The notes below the pieces were generated by a model. It was not told where the DNA came from. It worked only from the letters and a program-made list of their open reading frames with translations, and searched no databases. A stretch of 64,000 nt of DNA from Spirodela intermedia (Eukaryota; Streptophyta; Magnoliopsida; Alismatales; Araceae). The stretch lies in NCBI GenBank assembly GCA_902729315.2, contig LR746264.1, positions 2,817,878 through 2,881,877 on the forward strand, in the 5' to 3' direction. Each line of letters opens with the position of its first letter. Positions within the stretch are counted from its first letter, which is position 1. Shown here piece by piece: positions 35,152-45,911 of the stretch. The translations under genes and the position numbers were made by a program.

Positions 35152-35714
35152 ATGTCGACGGCGGCGGCGGAGCTGCTGAGCATGGGGATACTGCTGGATG
35201 TGCTGGATGAGGAGTGGATGCGGGACACCCTCCCCGACGACGGTGATTTTTCATTCTCTCTCTAGATCGGTTCTTGCTGCGTCCTCACCAGATGGGTTCT
35301 GACGGCCGCCGCCCTGATGAAACCTCCTGCAGAGATCCCTCTGCCCTCTGAGGTTGCCCTCCGTGTCGAGGACGCCGAAGATTCCAGTACGTGTCTCCCA
35401 CTTTCCCCACTCCTCCCCTCCCTTTGCTCGCTTCCCCTTCCTCGAGGATGGCTTTCCGCCTCTTAGATGCTCGGGGAAATGCGTCGTAGGAAGATGCGGT
35501 AGTTTTCTGTACTGGCGGCTCGAGAGATTGGGGGGAAACCAGTCCGCAGTCGCCCTGATCACCTTTTAGAGTTTCCATTTATCTCATTCTCTTAATCTCC
35601 TCCATCCTCTGCCGCTGTGATTTGTGATGGGTTCGCTGGCGAAAATGGGCAGATCTGGAGAACCAGCAGGTGGAGGCGGACACATGGCGTGACCTCGCCC
35701 TGGACAACCAGTGA
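35152..35714 (+). CDS. APC13: Anaphase-promoting complex subunit 13 (APC13/BONSAI), copy B
   Basis: Three exons: 35152-35242, 35333-35386, 35653-35714, total 207 bp, 68 residues. Exon sizes, splice sites and product equal those of copy A, with the EEWMRDTLP and DTWRDLALDN signatures of APC13. The subunit helps assemble the TPR lobe of the APC/C. Given that copy B retains all its neighbours, this is probably the ancestral gene and copy A the duplicate, but the sequence does not prove direction. Whether both are transcribed is unknown. Confidence 0.92.
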
Positions 35715-36250
35715 AGACGGGAAGGGCTGCAGCGGCGATCCCTGGGATCTTCTCCCTCCTCGACGGCCGTCTTCTGGAGCGACGCGAATTCGTTTCGTGG
35801 AGAACGATCCTGATAAGCCTGCTACAGCGGGTTGGATGGATAGTAGAACGAGCATCTTCCTCTGTTTCCTCCATATTCTTCCTGTAGTCCGCGAGAATTG
35901 CTGAACTTGCAGGAGAAGCCTCGTCGATGACGCGAGCGGACGGGATAAGGAGAGCCGGCCCTGCTGTGGGAAAGACCCACACGCCACCCGCGCGCCGCCT
36001 CTCCATCCCCCGCCATCCCGTGCCCGGAAAAAGGGTAGATTAACTCGCAGGGTGGTAACGAACGGTCGTGGTAGGTGGTGGTAGAGAGGGAAGGACGGAG
36101 CTAGGACATGAGTCTACCTGCTTTACCGATAAGGTTAGCCCGGGGAAACGACCAAACCTGACCAAATCCATCTAGTGAGAAAGAGAGACGTGAGGGGTTA
36201 GTGTGGCTTGTCTGCGCAGGGTGCAGTCGCCATGCAGTCACTGGCTAGGG
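35715..36250. other. Spacer between APC13-B and the Arg-rich ORF
   Basis: Over 500 bp, the first 400 of which are shared with copy A. They probably include the APC13 3' UTR. Open frames on the minus strand here are shadows; they are mirrored in copy A but carry no known domain. Confidence 0.5.
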
Positions 36251-36252
36251 GC

Positions 36253-36258
36253 TATATA
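36253..36258 (+). promoter_or_regulatory. TATA box of the Arg-rich ORF
   Basis: TATATA in the context GGGGCTATATATGC lies about 50 bases before the ATG at 36304, so the leader would be only about 20 bases. This element is deleted from copy A. Confidence 0.55.
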
Positions 36259-36303
36259 TGCATGGCGTGGAACGGCTGAGCAGTGGGGGTTTTGAGGACT
36301 GTG

Positions 36304-36711
36304 ATGGCGGAGATATCCAGCGTCAGGGCGCCCTCCTTCCGGCTGCCCTCCTTCAGGCTGCCGGAGGCTTCACCCTTATTGGACCAAGAGCATCTGGAGA
36401 GGCGCCAGCTCTTCCTCCGCAGCTACCTCTTCTCTCGCGAGCGGGCGGAGGGTGACAAGAGGGCGGGGCGGCGTCTCGCGGGCCTCCGCCGCCTCCTCTG
36501 CGCCAAGCTCCGGGCCGCCCGCCGTCTCCGTCGCGTGCTCTGGCACGGGCTCCGCCGTGCCTGCTGCTGCTTCGAGGCCAGGCGCCGGCGGTTCCCCCCT
36601 CGATCCCGTCGAGCGGCGCCGCCCGCCGTTGCGACTTTCTCGAGTCGACCAGCCGGCGGCGCACGCTCGGTTCGTGAGAAGAAGCGCCTCTCGGACATTA
36701 TCTCACTGTAA
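36304..36711 (+). CDS. Small Arg-rich protein of unknown function (intact copy B)
   Basis: A 135-residue intronless ORF from the ATG at 36304 to TAA. The frame opens upstream at a GTG, but 36304 is the first in-frame ATG and has a TATA box in position. The N-terminus repeats APSFRLPSFRLPEASP, followed by an ERRQLFLRSYLFSRER helix. A strongly basic middle follows (RRLAGLRRLLCAKLRAARRL, then VLWHGLRRACCCFEARRRR), and the end is basic with KKRLSDIISL. I do not recognise a named domain; the pattern of an LFLRSYxFSR helix and a basic helix recurs in small plant proteins of unknown role. It could be membrane-peripheral or nuclear by charge alone. The damaged copy A fragment lies at about 25596. Confidence 0.6.
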   Translation: MAEISSVRAPSFRLPSFRLPEASPLLDQEHLERRQLFLRSYLFSRERAEGDKRAGRRLAGLRRLLCAKLRAARRLRRVLWHGLRRACCCFEARRRRFPPRSRRAAPPAVATFSSRPAGGARSVREKKRLSDIISL

Positions 36712-37777
36712 AACGTTGTGGCGGTGGAACTCCCCATTTGAAAGTCCAATAAAACGGAGAAAAATAGCAGCACCACGGTGGCGATCCTTCGATCCTGATC
36801 CTCGTCGTTTTATGTCTCATCTTGTTCACGAAAGCTGCGCTCTTTCCCTCGTCAACGAGAGGATTATTAAATCGTCAACGCATTGCAATCTCGTTAGCGT
36901 CCGCGTCGATCTTTGAAGATCGCGAGAGCTTTGAGCCCGCCCTCTTCATGAGTCGACCTCGTCTGCCCCATCTTGGGTTCCCTCATCGCCGCCGCGGTGA
37001 GGGGCGGTAAAGACTGAAAATTGGAATTTCAGCCATGCCCTTCGTCGGTCGGGTTGAGGCGCGGTAGATGGCAGACTATGACCGGCAGTGGTCACTGGGC
37101 TTCCCCGTTTCCTCTGCCGCTGCGCTTACCGTCGGCAGCCCCACCCATAAACCTAAACCCCAACGAACCCAACTTGAATCACAAGTCTGGCCTGGTCTGA
37201 GTCGATCCGCCTTGAATATCTAGAGAAAAACCCCGGCAGAGGAAGATGGAGAAGTCGCGTGGGAGGTGACCTCCCACAGTAAAGAAATACTTCGCAGGAG
37301 GTGGCCCCCTGGTTCGGCTGGCTCCTGTTGGTCCCCGCGGCGATGGCCATGGCTGAGGTCGATAACGGCGGGGGGAGATAAGGGGCAGGTGGAGATGGGC
37401 TCATCTTTTGCGTCACTCTGTTCACTCGGAATGAGACTAAAATGAACATTTCAGTCTATCTCCTCTTCTTCTTCTTCTTCTTTGATCGGTATTTTCTCTC
37501 TCTACAGGGATGTACATGAGAATCTCCCGACTGCTATGGATGGAGTTACAAAGAGGAGCGGTGGGAGTAGGAGTTGTGGTCTTATTGAGAGGGAGGGGGA
37601 ATGTCTTACCCCACCATATTGGACGACTACTACTACTGCACACACATCTGATGGGTCCTCCTGCCTCGTTCTCCGTTAGGGGAGGAAGGAGGGAAGGGGG
37701 GAATCAAATCGTTGTCGAAGGATAGGATTTTCTGTGGGGCGACGTCAGCGATGGCGCGTCGTTGACCGGGGAGCGTA
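36712..37777. other. Spacer between the Arg-rich ORF and CHX
   Basis: The first 550 bp belong to the duplicated block. The remainder has a TTC-rich run near 37461-37482 and short frames without domains. It must contain the 3' UTRs of the convergent Arg-rich and CHX genes. No further gene is supported. Confidence 0.5.
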
Positions 37778-40363
37778 TCAGACAGGGAGGATGCCGCGGC
37801 CGGAGCGGTTGACGTCAGGGGTGTCGGGAACCTCGCGTACCTCCGCGACTTCTTCTACGAGGAGCTTGTGGTTGCCGTTGGGGTCGTACTGCTGGAGAAC
37901 CAGAGCGGAGGCGGTGGTGGAGAACTCCGACGAGGCGAGGTAGCTCCCCACGGGGCCCAACTCCGGGCAGTCTGTCCTCCCCACTAGAGCAGAGACGGGA
38001 GGGGACCGTCCCACCAGGAACAGGTTGATCCGCCCCCCCGCCTTGATGGCGGCGATGATGTCGGTCTTCCCCCCCACGGTCTTCTCCTCGTAGGTGATCG
38101 ACCCGTCGGAAGCCGCCGCCGTGGTCCGGAAGCTGGCGAGGACGCCGTCGTCGGCGAATCCGTCGTCGGCCTCGGCGTCGACGGTGGCTACGCCTCTTCT
38201 GCTGCTGGTCTCCATGAGGGCCTTCCCAGGGAGGGCCAGGAACCTAAGGACGGTGAGCTGGATGCCCGGGTGCTCTGCCATGCGGAGGGCGTAGGCGAGG
38301 GCCTCGCGGTCGTCGCGGCCGCCGAAGAAGAGGACGGCGATGGAGCAGGAAACGTCGCTGGAGGAGACCTGGGCGGCGCCGCCGAGGCCGCGGTCGACGA
38401 GGATGCCGACGGAGCAGGGAGCGTGCCGGAGGACGCGCTGGTTGACGTGCTGGAAGGAGCTGCCGAGGGACTCGAGGGTGCCGTCAAGGCGCTGGTGCTT
38501 GTGGAAGGGGAGGAGGATGACGGCGGCCCGCTTCTGCTGGGCGCTGGTGACGATGTCCTCGTGGATGGTGGCGAGGTCGGAGATGGCCGTCATGGGGCGG
38601 ATGGAGACGCTGCTGAGTTGCTGGTAGGCCTCGAAGGCGACGATGATGTGGTAGCCGGTCTCGGTGGGGAGGCCCTTGTTCCAGAAGGGGAGCCCGTTGC
38701 GGCGGGCCTTGTGGACCATGGAGATGGCGGACGACCGCTCGGAGAGCTCCATGAGGTGCATCGCGTAGACGGTGACTCCCCGGCGGCGGATTCCCCGGGA
38801 GGTCTCGATCAGGTTGATGGTGCCCGGGATGGAGCGCGTGCTGTGGAAGCAGGCCAGGATTCGCAGCTCGGACTCGCTGTCGGAGCGCATCACGGTGCGG
38901 TGCCTGTACGGTGCCGCCTGCCTGGCGGGCTTGTACACGGCCATGACGATGGGGGTGGTGATGAAGGTGGTGAAGAGGGCCATCAGCACCATGATGGCGA
39001 AGGTCTCCTCGTTGAGTACCTTGCGGTCCTTGCCGATGTTCAGGACGATGAGCTCCACCAGGCCCTTGGTGTTCATCAGGAACCCCAGAGCCAGGGCCTC
39101 CCGCCGGGGAACCCGCACCAGCAGCGAGACGATGACAGTGCCGGCAATCTTGCCCACGCAAGCGGTGACGATGACGAGGACTAGCAGCCCCCAGGACTGC
39201 CCGCCGCTGATGGTTGCCACGTTCGTCTTCAGGCCGCTGGACACGAAGTAGAGCGGCAGGAAGAGGCCGGAGACGATGTCCTCGATCTTTTCGATGAGCA
39301 CGCCGGCGAAGGGCCCGTCCTTGGGCACCACGACGCCCACCACGAAGGCGCCGAACAGCGCGTGGATGCCGATGGAGTCCGTCACGAAGCCCGCCGCGAG
39401 CACGGCCGTGAGCGTCGCGCAGATGTAGATCTCCTTCACGGGCTCACCCTCGGGGGAGCGGCGGGCCATCCACCCGATGCACGGCCGGATCACGAGGGCG
39501 GCGAAGACGACGAAGGCGGCGCCGGTGAGGAGCACCCAGAGGGAGACCAGAGCGGACCCCGATCCCGAGAGGGCGATGGCCAGGGCCAGGAGGATCCAGG
39601 CGGCCACGTCGTTGACCGCGGCGGCGGACATGGCCATGCGACCGACGTCGGTGGTGAGGAGCTTGAGCTCGGCGAGGATGCGGGCCAGCACGGGAAAGGC
39701 GGTGATGGAGAGCGCCACCCCCATGAAGACGAGGAAGGGGGCCGGGCGCACGCCCTTGGCGACGGTGGAGCGCAGCACCACGGAGGTCCCGATGCCGAGG
39801 ACGAAGGGCAGGGAGATGCCGGCGAGGGCGACGGCGAGGGCCTTCTTTCCGGTGCGGCGGATGGCCCGCAGGTCCAGCTCCAGCCCCACCAGGAAGAGGA
39901 AGAAGAGCAGCCCGATGTTGGCGAGCGTGTCCAACACCGTCAGGCTCCTGGACGGGAACACGTTGTTCAGGAACGTCTTGCTCCGCCCCAGCGCAGACGG
40001 ACCGAGCAAGATCCCCCCCTGGAAGCAGGCACACACAACGAATAAATCAGCGAGTCAGCGAGCGACCGATTTTCAGAGGGGGGGTACCCCGCCGTCGATC
40101 CGCAGGAACGAATAAACAGAGGAACAGATCGGAGGAGGAAGAAGAAGGGAAGGGGGGCGTACAATGATCTCGGCGATGACGCGGGGCTGGCGGAGGGGGC
40201 GGATGAGGAAGGCGATCCCCCGGGTGAGCAGAACCACGAGACAGATCTGGAGGATGATGAGCGGCAGCGCGAAGTCTAGCGGGTTGTCCTTCTGGAACGC
40301 CCCGTTCGACGTCGCCTTCATCGGCGCCGAGCACCCCGCCGCCGTTGTCCCGCTCCCCGCCAT
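37778..40363 (-). CDS. Cation/H+ antiporter, CHX16-20 clade (CHX18-like)
   Basis: Two exons: 40163-40363 and 37778-40018, total 2442 bp, 813 residues (AtCHX18 about 810). The start [21 protein letters not shown] was chosen because APMKATSNG is the family N-terminus; an upstream in-frame ATG exists at 40423. The exon join [13 protein letters not shown] is typical of the family. The N-terminal Na+/H+ exchanger domain has about a dozen hydrophobic segments, [27 protein letters not shown] and the conserved Asn-Asp pair in [16 protein letters not shown] (about 203-204). The C-terminal half is a soluble tail with [10 protein letters not shown] and a [15 protein letters not shown] segment. CHX proteins exchange K+ for H+ at endomembranes or the plasma membrane and set K+ and pH balance. 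The coding sequence is extremely GC-rich, which creates long false frames on the other strand. Confidence 0.95.
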
Positions 40364-41940
40364 CTCGCTGTCGCCGGCTGTCGCCCCTACCGCTACTGCA
40401 TCGCCAGTCACAACAGATAACACACATCACGTTAGGCCGGGGAAGGAGGACGCGAGGAAAAGAAATCGGAAGATTTCCGCACAGCACGGATCCTCATCCA
40501 CCGGGGAGGAGGCCCTAGACGGACGGGCGGGACCTCTCCAGGGACGACAGAGCCGCCTCTGTGGCCACAACCAACAACAACGTCCACAGTGAATAAGTTA
40601 TCTTCCCTTACCTGCTCACCGTGTGCACTGGTGCCGCCCTCTCCTTTGTTCTTGGGTGGTAGAGAGAGAAAGAGAGAAGCGAATCCTCTGCTCTCTTCTT
40701 TTCCTCGCGAGAGGAATGAGCTCCCGATCGGTGGGAAAAGGATATGAAGAAGGACGTTGTCGTCTGATCTTCCAGGTCCATCCGCCCACGCGCTCGCAAT
40801 TTATAGAGAGAGAGAGAGAGAGAGAAAAGCGAGGGTAACAGATAACAGGGGATGACCCCACAGACCAGGAAAAGGCAGATAGAGGGGATGACCTCACCGA
40901 TGCCTCTGCCACGTGGTTTGACTTGCAGAGATGAGAGGGTGGCGATGAAGTCAACGATAGGATTGGACGGTCATTAGCAGACTTGATAACCCGTCGAACC
41001 AGATTCGAATGCGATTCGGGAGATTTCGAGGAGCTGACGCCGCCAAGTACGAGGCCAAAAGGGTTAAATGTCAATCGATCGTGGTCGTCTTCGCGTGATC
41101 GCGTAATTAACCACGTGGATGAATGACGCATATGTAAACTATAATGCGTCGGAGTCCACGTGGCTCTCGGGATATTCCCTACAGTGGGCGCAGAATCGCC
41201 ACGCGCGTCATAGTTGACAGCGAGCCTCCGAGGCGCCCCCGTAACCGCCCGCATCATCACATGGCACACAGTCAGGTCAATTCCTCCACGTTGTGGAAAC
41301 TCTGCTCCAAGTGTCGTCAGGGTTCAGATTAATAGAGAGAGAGAGAGAGAGATAGAGAGGAGCTTCGATTGATAAGTCCGTCCATTGGGCTCGTCTCCAT
41401 TTGGCTTCTGATAATCTCCATGGAGGCATGAAAGATGGAGGGAGATAGAGATGGAAGAGGGGAGCAGGAGTGGTGGGCATAAAAGATTATCCCTTCTGAC
41501 GAGGATCTTACGCTATTGATTGGGGCGGGAGGAGGAACGGTGGGTCGCCGCCGTCTTCGTCAAACCCCCCCGCCCCCCCCCCCCCCTCCACCGCCGTTCT
41601 CGGTCCTCACACGGGGACTCAGTGTTTGCTCCGGCGATCTACGGTGGGCTTTTTGCAAGCCGGTGCTTGCCGGCGGCGCTAAGCTCCGGCAAGGCTCGCC
41701 CTTTCTCTATCTGAACGACGGCCGTTTATCCTCATTAGCCCTACGATTAAATCTCTCGGGAACTACACGGCGGGTGGACCCTCACGGCTCTTCGACGCAG
41801 CTTTCCGTGGTCGGCTTCTCCTCGGGAAGCCTCGGGACACCGCCGGTTGCTTATCGTCCGAATCGTCGCGGGGTGGGGGGAGGGAGAGATTCCTTTATCC
41901 ACATGGATAACTGAGAATTAGCAAGCGAAAGTCTCCGTTG
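40364..41940. other. CHX upstream region
   Basis: This contains the CHX promoter and leader, with GA-rich tracts at about 40661-40678 and 40805-40834 and another at 41335-41350. An intron in the 5' UTR is possible, since AG/GT-like sites occur near 40390 and 40610, but I cannot prove it. Between 41500 and 41900 there is a C-rich stretch (41567-41590) and GC-rich frames without a known domain. Confidence 0.45.
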
Positions 41941-41999
41941 CAGGGGAATACTTTTATTTGCCACGCCGTCCTCGAGCAGACAGAGGTAGAACGAGGACC

Positions 42000-42009
42000 A
42001 CGCCTCTCA

Positions 42010-42057
<48 letters not shown>

Positions 42058-42089
42058 GAGTATCGGACGTCTCATGAACAGATAGTGTA

Positions 42090-42176
<87 letters not shown>
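42000..42176. repeat. (CT)n ... (GA)n inverted repeat
   Basis: A (CT)n arm at about 42013-42055 is followed, after about 33 bases, by a (GA)n arm of about 86 bases (42089-42174, one interruption). The outer flanks are also complementary: ACGCCTCTC on the left and GAGAGGCGT on the right. The whole could fold into a long hairpin or a triplex. Open frames of alternating Ser-Leu or Arg-Glu over it are artefacts. Confidence 0.9.
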
Positions 42177-42177
<1 letters not shown>

Positions 42178-42890
42178 TCGACGGCAATGAATCTGACGCA
42201 TCTTTAGGTCCCTGTTTCGGTTTCTTCACGAATGGCATGATTTGTGGACGGTCAACTTGCATTTTGTCGACTATGGACCAGGAGCTCTCCAAAGTCAGAG
42301 GGTCGAAGGATGGGACGTCTTCATCGGGGGAGAAAGTCAACTGCTATGATTTCTCGACAGGTTTCATAGAAAACTCACATAATACGATCAAAGTTTCTGT
42401 CAGAACGCAGCGGATTTGCCTCGACGATGGCAGCCATACTAAAATAATGGGTCTCATTTAATTAGTAGATGTTCAATAATGGAGAGAGAGAGAGAGAGTA
42501 CAACCAGGCTCTGTTCTAGACGCGGTTGCGTCAGAACTGTGATACTCTCCTGGGCGGGGATAATCGGCAGCGGATCACATAATGGAGCTGCCGCGAGCCA
42601 TTGGAAGACAGAGTAGGCCGGTCGTCACGTCAAGGTTTGATTAAGTATTGCATTATTGATGCTCGGGGAAGAGAGTGACGGTAAGGAAACCCATGGCCGC
42701 CGTCCCTCGGACGGCCGGCAAGGAGAACGAGCTCCCTACGCCACACCGACACGTCGACGTCTTTCTCTCTCTCTCTCTCTCGCTCTCAATCTCACTCGTA
42801 GCACGGGATCGCGTTATCTACTCAGTCTGAGGAACCAGGAATTCCGCAATGTTGATCTTCCCTCTCGCTAATCCGCTCCGCCCCCCACAG

Positions 42891-42928
<38 letters not shown>

Positions 42929-45911
42929 CTTGTTGTTGATGATATATACATATACATTAACCTATTGTGTGTTTTTGGATTTCTTTCATCCGGATTGACC
43001 AACTAGTGCAATTATTAGGTTTATCAAATCAGTCGAGAAGAGATGACGTGCGCCGACTCGCCAGACAGAAGATAAAGAAATCAAGCGATCCTTTGTCATC
43101 GTCGGAGTCCCCCACCGCAGATGAGTACACACGCCACCTCCTCCCCCCCCTCAATAATCCTCTCCGCCACCGAGCTCCGCCGTTCGTTGTCTCCTTCGAT
43201 CGACGGCCGCTGTCACTTACTTCCCGAAGAAACAAACCCTCCTGTGCTCGGGAATAAAGGAGGCTGTGGAAGGATCATACCCGTGTGGAGAGGCTTCTCG
43301 AAGCCCTGCTGCCCTCTAGAACAGCAGCGTAGTCATGAGAAGATAGAGATAGGGAATTCATACTCCTCTCTCTATCTTCCCCTCTCCCTTCAAACGAATC
43401 TGACGATGATCAAGTTGGTTCCAACATGGTCACCACAAGCCCGGGATGAACCAGAGGATCGAAGGCAGGCTGAAACGAGGTCGAGTGTCGATCAGAAAAT
43501 CAGCCGAAGAAACAAGACTCTCGATGTCACAATCCCGGTCAGAAAATTTCATGCGTGAAATTCGTGGGTGTGACCTATTTCTAGGAGAAGAAAGTCGCCT
43601 CCTCCCCCCATCCAGGGGTCACTCAGACGTAAATGGCAGCTTTTCGGAGTCTCCATCGGCTGCATGAAGACCCGCCCTTTGGTCCGAACTGGACCGATAG
43701 ACATTTGACTACACACCCTCTCTAATAGATATTGAGCACATCTTGCATGCCTGCAGGTATGATCACATCTCCCATAGATGTTGCCAAACATTCTCCGCAG
43801 ACGCGGGATGTTTCATGCGAACCATTCAGCTAAAGAGCAGTAATATCCGTCCATGAGGCGGCTGCCGTGGTTGGGAACGAGAAACAGTGACTTTGATCTA
43901 TTCTTCCCAAGAAAGTGAACTTCACCCATCTCTTTACGGTTCCTGGACACCGACTAAGTTTCAGGAGATGGAATGGTAGCTGCGAGGAGGGAGATCGAAG
44001 AACAGTAGCCTGGCAGAAGAACAGAACGAGTGCTCTCAGAAAGAAGGATCATACGGGAAAGTGTGTCTTCCATAATCTGAAAGCTAGCGATCACAGCTCC
44101 GGGAGGCTATCTTGATCTCCAACACCTGCATGAGAACTGTGCTGATATTCATTCCGGGCACCACGCCTTGGTTTTATGGGATGACTTCTCGTACAGTAGG
44201 TCAACGCGAGGTACGTCAGTCCTCTTGAATTTTCTGGGCCGCGCGTCATCGCCCTCCTCTGGCTCAGCATGCGCCAGATCCTCCTTGTTCATCGGTGGTT
44301 GTTAATATCAGAATTGAGCAACCCAAGCGTCGGAGCTAACCTCTCTCTCTCTCTCTCTCCCTCGCTCTCTCATGCGGTGGCGCTCATACTGGAAGCCACA
44401 AGCGCCACATCACCTCTCCAACCATTCCTCCCCCGATCGTCGTCTCCCCCTTGGATCTTGCTCGATCTAAGATCATTCACAGGAGCAAATAGAGGAACCG
44501 CAGCAGATTGAGTGACCAAGATCACAAACCGTAGATCTAAGATCTTAGTCGGTGGGATGATCCCAAGGTTTGTCTTTTCCTCCGCTTTATCACTCCCAAC
44601 CGGATCGACTGCTTTCGAGGGGTAGGTTCCCCCCGTCCACCGGCCAGCTGGCCGAACTTTTATTTGGCACCAGCCAGGTCAGGAGCATTCCGTGGAGCGC
44701 TCGTGGTCTACGTCACATACCTCCTAATATAAATATGGGGGGCAAAGTCAAAGTGATGGAGTCAGCGGCGGCGTTCAAGCAGAAACGGCGCCGGCAGGTA
44801 GTAAAAGATGAAATTGCAGAATTCACCTGCCATTAGAATCTCACACTACCACGATCAGGCGCCGCGCATGTCCGTCCTCTGGTAGCTCTTGTCGGGAGGG
44901 GGCACTATTCATGGCGATCTCCAATGGGTCAGGGTAATTCAGCCTCCTCGTCATCTTCGTGAGAGGATCTCCGGTTCTGGCCATTGGCGCTTCGACTGCG
45001 ACGGCGCTGACGACGGGCTCGCCGTTGACCACAACATCCCTTCGATTTCATTATGGGCTTGAGGTTTAGATTACGATTAATCACTTCTCTGTAAGATCGA
45101 ATGATTAAAAATGTTGCCTTTTGAGTGACAAGGGAGAAGCTCCTCTCGGATCTTATGCATAATCTCGTCCGGTAGATGATACTTCCATGATCGGGGTGTA
45201 ATCAATCGAGCATAAGGAGTGCAGTTATTTCTTATCTTGTGTGACCTTCGACCTCTGCCGACGGTGAGGGAGCAGGGACATCAGCAGCGAGGAGAACCTT
45301 GCTCCCGCTGCCGGCGCAGCAACGCTGGGCATGACCGGCAACTCCTCCCGGGTTACCCGACAAAAGCTCATGGGCCAGAAGACCGAGGCCGTCTTAACAC
45401 CGACGCCATCATTTTTGCCCGGAGAAGGGCTCCCCGGCCATCTCCGCCATATTGAAACTTCTAAATCGAGAGCTGGTTTCCACTGCCAGGAACCACTTTA
45501 TCGCCGCCGAAAGCCCATGAGGCGGTGGGCTGGTGGCCGTCTTCTTACCCGTCCAAACCAACATTCGAAACCACTTGGATTTTCATATTAGAAGAGTATT
45601 TCTTCTGCGTTACTTGAGAAAATCTGACAATAGCACATGGGTTGCTTCCTTACAGAAAATCTCATCGCCATGGTGGCTTAGAACGAGAGAGATCCCCACA
45701 GGGCCTGGAAAGATTACGGCTTTTAAGCGCAGAACCTAGCAGTCCTCATGAAATCAGGAAGCACCCGTTCCTCGGTTGCTCTAAGTTTAATCGGCAGTCG
45801 ATGAAGTCAACGGATACAACCTCTCTGGGGAGGAGTGAGAAATCTTGATGAAGCCAAGAAGTCAAACAACGAGCTCTATGAACACGCACACGCACACACA
45901 CACACACACTA
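42177..45911. other. Gene-poor, microsatellite-rich region
   Basis: I find no gene with a recognisable domain or a convincing exon chain in these 3.7 kb. It carries (GA)n at about 42483-42498, (CT)n at 42767-42785, 42894-42925 and 44341-44360, and a (CA)n run at 45886-45909 just beyond the FdC2 stop codon. The small frames present do not resemble known proteins. Lineage-specific genes or non-coding RNAs cannot be excluded. Confidence 0.5.
42894..42925. repeat. (CT)n microsatellite
   Basis: About 16 CT units, intergenic between CHX and FdC2. Confidence 0.9.

Larger units (their letters stand above)
33730..37270. repeat. Duplicated block, copy B (matches 23270-26050)
   Basis: This is the more complete copy of the block, with LRAT (-), APC13 (+) and the Arg-rich ORF (+), all intact. 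It holds two segments absent from copy A: about 36113-36405 (promoter and first codons of the Arg-rich ORF) and about 36808-37190. The match to copy A ends near GGAGGTGACCTCC at about 37264-37277. Confidence 0.9.

Noticed and set aside
38270-39184. 304-residue plus-strand frame, with others at 38484-39161 (-) and 39362-40045 (+)
   Set aside because: They are other-frame shadows of the extremely GC-rich CHX exon, with low-complexity Gly/Asp/Glu or His/Arg composition and no domain.
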